Shown: piece after piece, positions 1 through 8,712 of the stretch
How the letters are laid out: the number at the start of each line of letters is the position of its first letter
Position numbering within the stretch: the first letter of the stretch is position 1
Assembly: GCA_900770325.1 (NCBI GenBank)
Contig: CAAGKE010000019.1
Location: 1 to 34,322, forward strand
Reading direction: 5' to 3'
Length of the DNA: 34,322 bases
DNA from: Lachnospiraceae bacterium
GTDB taxonomy: Bacteria; Bacillota; Clostridia; Lachnospirales; Lachnospiraceae
Made by a program: the position numbers and the translations under genes
The notes under the pieces: generated by a model
Told to the model about the DNA's origin: nothing
Databases searched by the model: none
What the model saw: the letters and a program-made list of their open reading frames with translations, nothing else

Positions 1-14
1 ATCGGACCAGGTGT

Positions 15-143
15 GCCGATGAATAAAGTAAGAGGTCAGTAAGAGCCTCAAGTAACAAGGCAAAGCCCCGGACCGAAAGCCCACGGCCTGAGGCGGCAGG
101 GACAAGGAAGTTCCTGAGTAATGCATATAAGGAGATACAAATC
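15..143 (+). promoter_or_regulatory. Flagellin 5' leader with sigma-28-like -10 element
   Basis: GCCGATGA at 15-22 matches seven of eight bases of the sigma-28 (FliA/SigD) -10 consensus GCCGATAA; its TAAA -35 partner would fall just left of the window, so the promoter cannot be confirmed. The transcribed leader is about 110 bases, GC-rich and structured: GCCTCA (45-50) can pair with TGAGGC (89-94), enclosing GGCAAAGCC and a CCGAAAG segment, and AGGAA/TTCCT (105-115) form a small inverted repeat just before the Shine-Dalgarno AAGGAG (129-134). GGA motifs in a hairpin and at the ribosome site resemble a CsrA-type arrangement, as known for Bacillus hag, but that is inference. Confidence 0.4.
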
Positions 144-980
144 ATGAGAATTCAGCACAATATCGCATCCATCAACTCTTACAGAAACTACAGCACAAAC
201 ACTTCTGCTCTGAACAAGAACCTGCAGAAGCTGTCCTCCGGCTACAGAATCAACAGCGCAGCTGATGATGCAGCAGGCCTTGCAATTTCCGAGTCGATGA
301 GATCCAAGATCAACGGTCTCACGCAGTCCGAGGAGAACGCTAACGATGCAGTCAGCATGATCCAGACAGAGGAAGGTGCTCTCACCGAGACTCACAGCAT
401 GCTGCAGCGTATGAAGACCCTTGCAACCAAGGCTGCAAACGGAACCTACAGCACTGTTGCCGGCAGCGAGGGCGAGGTTGCCCGTTCCAACATCAAGATG
501 GAGATGGTTGAGCTGGCAGCAGAGATCAGCCGTATCGCTCAGAACACGAAGTACAACGGACTGAATCCTCTGGACAGCAGCAAGACGATTCAGCTCCAGA
601 TCGGACCGACCAAGGCTGAGACGATCGTCATCTCCGGCAAGAAGATGACTGCTACGGCATTAAGCGTCGCAGATCTGGGTGCCAAGATGATGAGCGTCAA
701 GGGTGCGAACAGCGCAATTGAGATCATCGACGAGGCAATCAACAAGGTTTCGAGCTACAGAGCAAATCTTGGTGCTAAGCAGAACAGACTTGAGCACACC
801 ATCAATAACCTGAAGGTTACCAACGAGAACGTTACGAGTGCAGAGTCCCGTATCCGTGATACCGATATGGCATCCGAGATCTCGGCTTACTCCAAGAACT
901 CCATCCTTCAGCAGGCAGCTCAGTCGATGCTCGCTCAGGCAAATCAGCAGCCGCAGGGCATCCTGTCCTTACTGCAGTAA
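144..980 (+). CDS. fliC: Flagellin, short form lacking a large variable domain
   Basis: Structural subunit of the flagellar filament, exported by the flagellar type III system and polymerised outside the cell. The 278-residue protein has the conserved N-terminal D0/D1 region (starting MRIQHNIASINSYRNY, with KLSSGYRINSAADDAAGLAI near residues 30-50) and the conserved C-terminal D1/D0 region (SRIRDTDMASEISAYSK, ending LAQANQQPQGILSLLQ). The roughly 100 residues between are too few for the surface D2/D3 domains of long flagellins, so this is a minimal type. AAGGAG lies nine bases before the ATG. A strong terminator follows, so the gene is probably monocistronic. Everything downstream to 28.8 kb looks like glycan biosynthesis, and Ser/Thr residues in the central part (for example TYSTVAGS near residue 101) could be modification sites; that last point is inference. 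Confidence 0.96.
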   Translation: MRIQHNIASINSYRNYSTNTSALNKNLQKLSSGYRINSAADDAAGLAISESMRSKINGLTQSEENANDAVSMIQTEEGALTETHSMLQRMKTLATKAANGTYSTVAGSEGEVARSNIKMEMVELAAEISRIAQNTKYNGLNPLDSSKTIQLQIGPTKAETIVISGKKMTATALSVADLGAKMMSVKGANSAIEIIDEAINKVSSYRANLGAKQNRLEHTINNLKVTNENVTSAESRIRDTDMASEISAYSKNSILQQAAQSMLAQANQQPQGILSLLQ

Positions 981-1028
981 TCAGGGACAGAAACTTGAAA
1001 TCAGGTTTGGGCTAATCTGATCTGACAG

Positions 1029-1066
1029 GCACCCCTCAATGCCTCAGGGCGTTGGGGGGCGTTTTC
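1029..1066 (+). terminator. Rho-independent terminator of flagellin gene
   Basis: An imperfect 12-bp stem, with GCACCCCTCAATGCC on the 5' arm and GGCGTTGGGGGGCG on the 3' arm, closes a TCAG loop and is followed by GTTTT. It lies about 50 bases after the flagellin stop and separates flagellin from the next gene. Confidence 0.85.
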
Positions 1067-1187
1067 ATGTCTTGGAAATCATGGAGTTGAAAATCCGTAA
1101 TTCTCAGGAACCGTTGTCGGGTATATGATGGATTCTGGCAGAAATCAGTTTCAGATCAGAAAGTCATGCATTGGAGAGGAGAAAGGT

Positions 1188-3218
1188 ATGGATTTCCCCG
1201 CGAGTTGGTTCGATGACGAAGTACGCGACGGCTTTTATGTTTCCAGTATTGTGAAGCGGGAATGGGCTGCGCGTATGGAGGTGCTGAATGAGATCGCGAC
1301 GGTCTGCGAACGGCATCACCTGAGATGGTTTGCCGGGTTCGGAACCATGCTGGGCGCCATCCGGCATCACGGATTTGTGCCATGGGATGATGACATGGAC
1401 ATCTTCATGCCGGCCGATGACTATAATGAGCTGCTTCGCTATGTTCCGCTGGAATTTCCGGACGACTATAAGGTGACGGATGAGCGCAACCCGGGACAGC
1501 ATTCGTATATTGGCGTCATCGGAGCAAGGTACAATATTGAGGAAGCGGAGAGACTTTCCAAACAGTTTCATGATTTTCCGTATCCGCCGGGCGTAGATAT
1601 TTTCCGCCTCGATTACATCTCGGATAACGAAGAGGATGAAAAATGGCGCGACAGTTGCCTCCATAACGTCGTCTATACGATTGTGCAGCTGCAGCAGCAC
1701 GGAGAGGATATCCTTGGCGCAACCTCTGTTGACGTGGATCATGTAACTTTGAATGACCTGCAGGAATTCCGTGACTGCGAATGGATGGAAACGGCGAACA
1801 ATGGACTGTCCGCGACTACGGAAAGTACCGGACATCAGTTCAACGGAGAGGATCCGATTCTGGATCAGCTGTTTCTGTTGTATGAAGGTCTGGCGTCTTA
1901 TTTCAGGCCGGAGGAGGCAAGCCGCATTGCATTTCTCGCGGACTGGATTCAGGACGAAAACCGGAACGTCTATCCGAAGGACATCCTGAATCACCTGATC
2001 AAGGTGCCGTTTGAAAACATGGAGGTTGTTGTTCCGGAAGATTACAAAGACTGCCTTACCATGCTCTACGGGCCGAACTACATGGAATTTGTCAAGGCGG
2101 CAAGTTCCCATACCTATCCGTCTTTCCGGGAGATCCAGAAGGAAGCACTGATACAGTCCGGATATCCGGATTCCAATCCTCTGGAGTATTCGTTTGATGA
2201 GGCCGACATCAAGGAGCGTCCGCAGGACGGAAATACGCCAAAGCAGATTGTCCGGCAGCTGTTTACCGTGCTGGAAAAGATGCATCAGAATCTGCCGCAG
2301 ATCAATCAGCCGCAGAACGGTAATTTGATTCTGGAGGTTCTGGAATCCTGCCAGAACGGTGCCATTCAGATCGGAAACTGCATCGAGAAGGCAAGAAGCG
2401 AGGAACTGACGGATCATCTGTTTATTCAGGACTATGCAGAGATTGCGTACCAGCTTTACGACAAGGCTGTCAATGGCGGCATGCTCCCGACAGAGGAAGA
2501 TCTGAAGTCCTTTGATTCGGCGCTCCAAGCGATGAAGAAGGCAGTGGAAAAGTTGTTCCTGAACCGCAGGGAAGTTATGTTCGTGCCCTATACCGCGAGA
2601 AAATGGCGCGCCATGGAGAGCCTGTGGCGGGCGTGCAAAGAGGATCCGAACTGTGATGTCTTTGTGGTCCCCGCTCCCACTTATGAAAAGGACATTTCAA
2701 ATATCATCCGGCCGGAGCAGCACTACGATCTGGATCAGTATCCGGAAGAAGTACATGCGATTTCCTATCAGGAGTATGACACAGGAAACCGCCATCCGGA
2801 TTACATCTTTATTCAGAACCCGTATGATCAGTACAATTATGTCAATGTCGTGGAGATGTCCATGTATTCCCGTTTTCTCTATGGGCTGACGGATCATCTG
2901 ATCTACATTCCGTGGTTTGTCACCTGCGAATTTGGAATGGATTCCCCGGATGATGTCGCTGCCATGGATTTCTATGTCAAGACGCCCGGCGTTGTACGAT
3001 CGGATCTCACGATTGTGCAGTCAGAGACGATTGCAGATACTTACCGGCAGGTACTGACGCAGTTTGCAGGGTATAAGACGAAAGAGGTTTGGGACAGAAA
3101 GATTCAGGGCTGGGGATCTCCGCTGCAGGACGGGGAGGGCACAGCATCTCCGCTTTGGAAGAAAGTCCTTGCGTATTTCCGGGATCAGGACGGATCGGAC
3201 AGCGGGAATGAGAGATAA
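1188..3218 (+). CDS. LicD-family phospho-polyol/phosphocholine transferase, copy A
   Basis: Predicted cytosolic transferase moving a phosphorylated alcohol (choline, ribitol, glycerol or similar) from a CDP-activated donor to a glycan. The N-terminal LicD domain covers about residues 25-310: HHLRWF near 43, GAIRHHGFVPWDDDMDI at 56-72 (the acidic metal/nucleotide motif), then VPFEN and LYGPNYM typical of LicD. A helical stretch follows, then from about residue 456 a second domain (VMFVPYTARKW, MESLWRACKEDP, HPDYIFIQNPYDQYNY, HLIYIPWF) that I associate with proteins of the CDP-glycerol glycerophosphotransferase type. I chose ATG 1188 over an in-frame ATG at 1125 because GGAGAGGAG lies just upstream and the next gene begins with the same MDFPxxWFxDEVRDGF. 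The paralogue starts six bases after the stop. The exact donor is unknown. Confidence 0.88.
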   Translation: MDFPASWFDDEVRDGFYVSSIVKREWAARMEVLNEIATVCERHHLRWFAGFGTMLGAIRHHGFVPWDDDMDIFMPADDYNELLRYVPLEFPDDYKVTDERNPGQHSYIGVIGARYNIEEAERLSKQFHDFPYPPGVDIFRLDYISDNEEDEKWRDSCLHNVVYTIVQLQQHGEDILGATSVDVDHVTLNDLQEFRDCEWMETANNGLSATTESTGHQFNGEDPILDQLFLLYEGLASYFRPEEASRIAFLADWIQDENRNVYPKDILNHLIKVPFENMEVVVPEDYKDCLTMLYGPNYMEFVKAASSHTYPSFREIQKEALIQSGYPDSNPLEYSFDEADIKERPQDGNTPKQIVRQLFTVLEKMHQNLPQINQPQNGNLILEVLESCQNGAIQIGNCIEKARSEELTDHLFIQDYAEIAYQLYDKAVNGGMLPTEEDLKSFDSALQAMKKAVEKLFLNRREVMFVPYTARKWRAMESLWRACKEDPNCDVFVVPAPTYEKDISNIIRPEQHYDLDQYPEEVHAISYQEYDTGNRHPDYIFIQNPYDQYNYVNVVEMSMYSRFLYGLTDHLIYIPWFVTCEFGMDSPDDVAAMDFYVKTPGVVRSDLTIVQSETIADTYRQVLTQFAGYKTKEVWDRKIQGWGSPLQDGEGTASPLWKKVLAYFRDQDGSDSGNER

Positions 3219-3224
3219 CAGGTG

Positions 3225-5270
3225 ATGGATTTTCCGGAAAAATGGTTTCATGACGAGGTAAGAGACGGGTTTTATGTCTCCGGAATGGTAAAGAGGGACT
3301 GGGCTTCCCAGATGGAGATTCTGCAGACACTGGATGAAATCTGCACGAAGCACCATCTTCGCTGGTTCCTTTCTTTCGGAGGCCTTCTCGGGGCCGTGCG
3401 GCATCATGGCTTTATACCCTGGGATGACGATCTGGACGTGTGTATGCCAGCGGATGATTTCGAGCGATTTGCGGAGGCAGTTCGCAAGGAACTTCCGGAA
3501 GGGTACTACGTGAATGACTGCTGCAACAGGAAAAGCCACGGCATGATCTCGGTTTTCGGATACAGGTACCGCGACGGGTCCCTCGAAGAGGATATGGACA
3601 GGTTTCATGACTTTCCCTATTCTCCGTCCATTGACGTCTTCCGTCTCGATTATCTGAGTGAAGATCCAATGAAGGAAAACTGGCGTGATGACTGTGTAAA
3701 GAAGACCTACTCCGCAGCTGCGTACTTTCAGGGAGAGGATGAGGATTTTCCGAAGCCTGCGGGGATTGATGCGGATACGATGACACTTGCGGAGCTTTCC
3801 CGCATTCAGTCATGGAACGAGTGGGCAAGGAGAGGACTGGACTTTCTCGCCACCGTGGAAGAAAGAACCGGTCATACGTTTTCCCCTGAAAAACCTCTTG
3901 TCGATCAGATCTACGCATTGCTGAAAAGCCTGCTTCTGTATTTCTCCGCGTCTGAAAACGGACGTATGGCATTCCTGCCATTCTTTATTACAGGAACATC
4001 CCCGGTGTGTTATCCGGTCTCTTGGGCAGATCAGAGGGTACAGATCCCGTTTGAAACAACGAGGGTGTGGGTCACAAAAGAATATCGGACAATCCTGGAA
4101 GAGATCTACGGCCCTGACTACATGACACCCTATAAGGGCGGTGGTGCTCATACCTATCCATCGTTCAAGAGATTTGAGGCTGACATGCTGTCCAAAAGCG
4201 GCATGCAGGATCAGAACCCGTATGTCTACCGGTTCCGGGAGGAGGATCTGAGAGAACGCCCGAACGGAAATCCGTCACCGAAAGAACGTGTGACGGAATT
4301 TCTGGAGTCCCTGCAGGGTGTTCATCAGGATCTTCATGATGCTGCTGCAGATCACGGTGCTTGGCAGCGATGCTTTTCTCTGTACCATCAATGTGAATCG
4401 ACGGCTCTTGAGATCGGTGAAATCCTCCGGGACGCCAGAGGAGTTGAAATATTGCATCGCATACCGGTGGAGGCCTATGAGAAGGCTGTTGCCGGGTGTC
4501 TGACGTTCAGTCTTCGCCATCAGCCACTGAGAGAAGAGGACCTCACACCCATGGGTGAGGCACTGCAGAGCCTGCAGAAGGCTTTACAGACAGAATTTCT
4601 GTCCCGTATGGAGGTGCTGTTTCTGCCGACGACGGCAGACCGCTGGCCGGCGCTCGAGAGCCTGTGGCGTGCCTGCAAAAAGGATCCTGCCTGCAATGTG
4701 ACCGTGATGCCGCTTCCCTATTACGAAAAGGACGGTCTCTGCGGTCTGAAGAAAGATGTACATTGCGAGCGGGATCAGTTCCCCGATGAAGTGGAAACCG
4801 TATCCTGGAAAGCTTATGACATTGCAGCGCATCATCCGGATTACATCTTTATTCAGAGCCCCTATGACCAATACAACTATGTGACCACCGTTGTGCCGAG
4901 GTACTACAGTACTTCTCTGTATGCCCAGACAGATCATCTGGTCTACATTCCCTGGTTTCAGACCTGTGAATTCGGACCGGAAGAGATGGATACGGTTACG
5001 ATGCAGTTCTATGCCGCCATGCCGGGAGTCGTCCGGGCGGATCTTACAGTTGTACAGTCTGATAACATCAGAGATCGTTACATCGAACAGCTCACAGCCT
5101 TTGCAGGAGAGCGCACGAAGCCGATCTGGCAGGATAAAATCCGGGGATGGGGAAGTCCGCTGCAGGACAAGAAAGGAGCTGTATCGGCACTGTGGGGACA
5201 AATTAAGGCACACGGGAGTGCACAGCTGGAGAATAAGCCTGAGGAGAGGAAGGAGGGCAGCAGGACATGA
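3225..5270 (+). CDS. LicD-family phospho-polyol/phosphocholine transferase, copy B
   Basis: Tandem paralogue of the preceding gene with the same architecture over its whole length: LicD domain with GAVRHHGFIPWDDDLDV at residues 56-72, a helical middle, and the shared C-terminal module from about residue 457 (EVLFLPTTADRW, ESLWRACKKDPAC, HPDYIFIQSPYDQYNY, HLVYIPWF). The first 80 residues align with copy A without a gap. A GTG at 3222 is also in frame; ATG 3225 is preferred because it begins the MDFPEKWF block homologous to copy A. No strong Shine-Dalgarno is visible, so translation may be coupled to the upstream stop six bases away. It ends in an ATGA overlap with the next gene. The two copies could act on different positions or donors; that is inference. 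Confidence 0.87.
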   Translation: MDFPEKWFHDEVRDGFYVSGMVKRDWASQMEILQTLDEICTKHHLRWFLSFGGLLGAVRHHGFIPWDDDLDVCMPADDFERFAEAVRKELPEGYYVNDCCNRKSHGMISVFGYRYRDGSLEEDMDRFHDFPYSPSIDVFRLDYLSEDPMKENWRDDCVKKTYSAAAYFQGEDEDFPKPAGIDADTMTLAELSRIQSWNEWARRGLDFLATVEERTGHTFSPEKPLVDQIYALLKSLLLYFSASENGRMAFLPFFITGTSPVCYPVSWADQRVQIPFETTRVWVTKEYRTILEEIYGPDYMTPYKGGGAHTYPSFKRFEADMLSKSGMQDQNPYVYRFREEDLRERPNGNPSPKERVTEFLESLQGVHQDLHDAAADHGAWQRCFSLYHQCESTALEIGEILRDARGVEILHRIPVEAYEKAVAGCLTFSLRHQPLREEDLTPMGEALQSLQKALQTEFLSRMEVLFLPTTADRWPALESLWRACKKDPACNVTVMPLPYYEKDGLCGLKKDVHCERDQFPDEVETVSWKAYDIAAHHPDYIFIQSPYDQYNYVTTVVPRYYSTSLYAQTDHLVYIPWFQTCEFGPEEMDTVTMQFYAAMPGVVRADLTVVQSDNIRDRYIEQLTAFAGERTKPIWQDKIRGWGSPLQDKKGAVSALWGQIKAHGSAQLENKPEERKEGSRT

Positions 5271-6043
5271 GGAGAACGGTAAAAAGACAGCTGCTGCAGT
5301 ATCTTCGGGAAATGGAAAAGGTACAGAAATCCCTGCAGGTGGATTTACCGGAGCCGGCACTTCTACAGGCACTGGAGCAGCTTCAGAGTGCAGGATACGA
5401 GACCGGGACTGCGATTGAGGAATCCGAGGGCGAGGGCACACGGACAGTGGATCTTCTGGAAAAGTACTGCGAGATGCTCTATCAGTGCGCTGAAAAGGCG
5501 GAAAAATCCGGCTGGGAAAGCAGGAAGACCAGTCTGGAGATGCTGGACCGGGCGCTTTCTTCTGTAAGAGAGAGCCTTAAGCAGGAGATCCCGATGCAGA
5601 CAGAGGTGTTGCTTCTTACTTCAGGCAACTATGGCCAGGATGAATTTGAAGATTTCTGGAAGAAGGTAACGCAGAGAAAAGGTTGGCATACAAGCATCGT
5701 GACGAAGGCAGAGCAAAGTGCGGTCATCTGGAATACGCTGCGGCCGGACTTTGTTTTCGTGCAGGACGTTTCTGATAATGAGAACCTGAAATTCTCCTCC
5801 CGTGATCTGAAGCAGTACACGGACTTCCTTGTCTATGTTCCAACAAAGGTGGACAGGAAAAACATCTGTACACCCGCTTCTTTCAATGCTGACTACGTTC
5901 TTGTAGGCACGAAAGATCAAAGGGATACCGGTGTCAGAACACTCACGGATCTTACGGGGGAGGAGACGCAGACGTACTGGAAAGAGAAGATCCTGACAGA
6001 AGAATCTTTCATGACGTCGTTTCTCTCCGAAAATCAGATATAG
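5267..6043 (+). CDS. LicD-less protein carrying only the shared accessory module
   Basis: A 258-residue protein that overlaps the preceding stop by four bases (ATGA), so it is probably translationally coupled. Residues 1-108 are predicted mostly helical and charged (RQLLQYLREMEKVQKSL, LLEKYCEMLYQCAEKAEKS), resembling the segment before the accessory module in the two LicD proteins and in the opposite-strand protein that follows. Residues 110-258 (TEVLLLTSGNYGQDEFEDFW, RPDFVFVQDVSDN, DFLVYVPTKV) are a diverged copy of the module, with the NPYDxYNY motif replaced. No catalytic domain is seen. It may be a regulatory or scaffold subunit of the LicD enzymes; function is not established. Confidence 0.72.
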   Translation: MRRTVKRQLLQYLREMEKVQKSLQVDLPEPALLQALEQLQSAGYETGTAIEESEGEGTRTVDLLEKYCEMLYQCAEKAEKSGWESRKTSLEMLDRALSSVRESLKQEIPMQTEVLLLTSGNYGQDEFEDFWKKVTQRKGWHTSIVTKAEQSAVIWNTLRPDFVFVQDVSDNENLKFSSRDLKQYTDFLVYVPTKVDRKNICTPASFNADYVLVGTKDQRDTGVRTLTDLTGEETQTYWKEKILTEESFMTSFLSENQI

Positions 6044-6052
6044 AGATATAGA

Positions 6053-8692
6053 TCATGTCTGCGGGGATACATTCCGCAGGTGCTTACAGGCCGTTCGAAA
6101 GAGCGGTCTTTTTACGATCTGCATGATCTCCTGATGTGTCTTTTCCCCGCAGGTACCGTCAAGGTTTGCGGCAAGCGGTTGCAGTTCCTTCATCTGGCGG
6201 CCATGAATGGCCGTCATTTTATCCGGGTGGGAAGTTAGGTCATCCAGGAAGGAGTTCAGAGAGAAGAGAGTGCATTCCTTCTGGGAAAACTCGGCATCGA
6301 TGGAATCCTTATCAAAGCCGTCGGTCTGTGCATAGAACCGGTCAAGGCTGTCCGATGAGAGCTGGCAGGGAATCTCCCGGACGGAATCGTCATCAGGATT
6401 CAGCAGGTAGAGGGTATTATCAAGGCTGTTCTGAAGGTAAAGACCGCGTCCCGGAACATACTGGGCAAACGGGCAGACGGGAGTATCCGGTCTGGAATAT
6501 CCTACCCTGTCGTCTGGCTGAGAGCAGAAAAGGTCTGGCTGTACAACAGTTACGTTCTTTGTTGCAATATCTACCTTCAGAAGAAGATCCGACAGGCAGG
6601 GAATCAGATACAGGCTGTCGCCAACCGGTATGATGCAGGATGCGGGACGGCAGTTCCCGGCCCAATCTTCCCACGTGTGCCCATCATAAGGCAGGGGGAG
6701 CTCCTGGTTTGTTCCATTTGAAAGATTGTAAACAATCAGAGATACCCTGTTGTCCTGAGACAACCGGACAAGATACAGGAAATTGCCGGCGGAAGCAACG
6801 GCAGTGAATACAGCCATCGGATCATCAGTTACAGGAATCAAATGTGTCGCGCCGTTTTTCAGATCCAGGCACAGGACAAGACCGGAATAATCCGCAGTGG
6901 CATAGACATACCTGCCATCTTTCTCATGAGAAAGACTGTTGAAATAAGCTCCGTAAAACGGACGGGATGCACTGCCTTTCCAGTCGGTAAAAGCCCCTGG
7001 CAGAACATGAAACTGATGCTTTGAGAGACTGTACATCAGGACAGCATCCGGAAAGCAGCACTTTTCCTGTCCGGGAAGCCAGACAATCCGATCTTCGTAA
7101 CAGAACGCGGCGGAATAGTGGAAAACATCGCTCCAGACAGGATCTGTATCCGGCAGCACGTGGGTGCTGTCTTCCGGTTTGACATATTTGCCGGAAGCGG
7201 TGTTATAAATACAGAACTGTCGAGACAGATAGGGGGACAGAAAGATTTGTCCTCTTACCATTACGGCAGGCATACTGCTGTGATGCCAGCAGGTGCCGGG
7301 AGTATTCTGCCCAAGATACTCGATGCGGGAAAAATCGTGATCCGGTACTCTGCAAAGGCCGATATCCGTGAGCAGATAGTCGTTGTCGGCATCTTCTGTG
7401 CCGGGAATCAGCTGAATAAGGCGGATTTTTCGTCTGGCGATGTCATCCGGAGCATGAAGTATGTTGCTGTTCAGAATAAAGAGCGGTTTCCCGGCTGCGC
7501 CGAACAGGTTGATGACACTGGTTGAGTTATCTCCGATATAGGCATCGGAGACGGCAATAGTCTCTTCAATGGATGGAGACTGATCTAGAATCCCGATCTT
7601 CTCAGACACAAAACGATCGACAAGGGCCTGGTAGCGCGCATAAAGATCGATGCGGGCTGCGCGAAACGTCGCGGCAAGAAGCGGGTGAGGACGCCAGACC
7701 AGAGCAATATCGGTTCTTTTGCTGAAGTAATCAAAGAGATGCTCGAGCTTTGTCAGATAAGCGTTCGTATCATGCAGCATCGCATTGATGCTGGTATTCA
7801 ACATGAGAGTTTTACGGCCTGCGATGAAATCAGCCCATTCAGGATGCAGTGCCGAGGAGTTCTGACACATGTGAATGACTTTGTCGAGTTTGGGTGAACC
7901 CAGAGGAAGAAGACGGTCATAATAGGGCTGTGTTTTGGCATCGTCCTTGAAATGCTGCGACTGCACCACCATCCGGGTAATATTTTGCATGGTCGGAACG
8001 AGCTGCTGATCCTTTGAGAAGAATCCGCTTGTTACATAGTAAGGCACATAGACAAGGCAGTCTGTGGCCTCTTTCAGCTGATCGGAAAAGTAGCAGGGTT
8101 TAACAGAGGTGATCGCATTGGTATCGTCATAGGGATTGTGGATATAGATCACATCCGGGTGTATTGCCTTAAGATTAACGGTTCGATAATCTATAATGGG
8201 AATAGACTTCGGAAACAGATCCTTCTCCCAGCATTCCCGCAGATTTTGAGATACCTGATCAAATTCATAGTAGGGGATGGGCATGACTCTGGCTTCTACG
8301 GCCGGATCCTGGGCGGCGGCAAGGTAGATGCTCTCCAGACAGTCCCACATGGAAGCCTTATAGGGAAGGAAATAGACCAGAGAAACGGAAGAAAGATTCT
8401 CTAGAGCAGAAGCAGCTTCCGAAATCTTCTGATCGAGGGCATTGGTGTCCAGGGCATTTTCCTGTGCCATCTGATAGACCATTTCACAGTAATCGGAAAG
8501 ACACCGGACGACCTGTGCTGAATCTTCCACCAGCTTTTCAATCTGACTGGCCAGGCTTATGGCTTCCTCCTGCGCATCACAAAGAAGCCGCAGGCGAAGT
8601 TCAGTCGAACTTTCCTGCAGCATCTTAGCATGAAGTGTATGAAAATCCTGAAGGATGCTGATGATCTGATGCTTCAGCCTTGTGCGGAACAT
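6053..8692 (-). CDS. CDP-glycerol glycerophosphotransferase-like protein fused to a probable beta-propeller
   Basis: An 879-residue multidomain protein. Residues 1-100 are helical (LLCDAQEEAISLASQIEKL). Residues about 102-260 are the accessory module shared with the three genes to its left (YFLPYKASMWDCLESIY, HPDVIYIHNPYDDTNAI, CLVYVPYYV). Residues about 265-430 resemble the GT-B core of TagB/TagF-type enzymes (LVWRPHPLL, then SDAYIGDNSTSVINLFG and KPLFIL). From about 450 to 820 there are repeated beta-rich blades with kelch/YVTN-like spacing (RIVWLPGQ, DGRYVYATADYSGLVLCLDL, GNFLYLVRLSQDNRVSLIVY, GDSLYLIPCLSDLLLKVDI), which I read as a beta-propeller. AGGAGG lies just upstream of the ATG. It converges on the preceding gene with a nine-base gap and no terminator. 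No signal peptide or membrane segment is seen, so a cytosolic location is likely. Confidence 0.8.
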   Translation of the reverse strand: MFRTRLKHQIISILQDFHTLHAKMLQESSTELRLRLLCDAQEEAISLASQIEKLVEDSAQVVRCLSDYCEMVYQMAQENALDTNALDQKISEAASALENLSSVSLVYFLPYKASMWDCLESIYLAAAQDPAVEARVMPIPYYEFDQVSQNLRECWEKDLFPKSIPIIDYRTVNLKAIHPDVIYIHNPYDDTNAITSVKPCYFSDQLKEATDCLVYVPYYVTSGFFSKDQQLVPTMQNITRMVVQSQHFKDDAKTQPYYDRLLPLGSPKLDKVIHMCQNSSALHPEWADFIAGRKTLMLNTSINAMLHDTNAYLTKLEHLFDYFSKRTDIALVWRPHPLLAATFRAARIDLYARYQALVDRFVSEKIGILDQSPSIEETIAVSDAYIGDNSTSVINLFGAAGKPLFILNSNILHAPDDIARRKIRLIQLIPGTEDADNDYLLTDIGLCRVPDHDFSRIEYLGQNTPGTCWHHSSMPAVMVRGQIFLSPYLSRQFCIYNTASGKYVKPEDSTHVLPDTDPVWSDVFHYSAAFCYEDRIVWLPGQEKCCFPDAVLMYSLSKHQFHVLPGAFTDWKGSASRPFYGAYFNSLSHEKDGRYVYATADYSGLVLCLDLKNGATHLIPVTDDPMAVFTAVASAGNFLYLVRLSQDNRVSLIVYNLSNGTNQELPLPYDGHTWEDWAGNCRPASCIIPVGDSLYLIPCLSDLLLKVDIATKNVTVVQPDLFCSQPDDRVGYSRPDTPVCPFAQYVPGRGLYLQNSLDNTLYLLNPDDDSVREIPCQLSSDSLDRFYAQTDGFDKDSIDAEFSQKECTLFSLNSFLDDLTSHPDKMTAIHGRQMKELQPLAANLDGTCGEKTHQEIMQIVKRPLFRTACKHLRNVSPQT

Positions 8693-8712
8693 GTGACCTC
8701 CTGCTGATTCCT

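Noticed and set aside
15..143. Flagellin leader as a c-di-GMP-I riboswitch
   Set aside because: It contains a GCAAAGCC-like segment but lacks the GGGCAAACC-type helix and the paired tetraloop/receptor arrangement, so I cannot support the call.
1164..2528. Long open frame antisense to the first LicD gene
   Set aside because: It is a shadow of a strongly coding sense gene: no motif, no ribosome site, and low-complexity hydrophobic/basic composition.
6058..6078. CTGCGG/CCGCAG hairpin between the convergent genes as a bidirectional terminator
   Set aside because: It has no T-run on either strand and lies within the coding end of the minus-strand gene.
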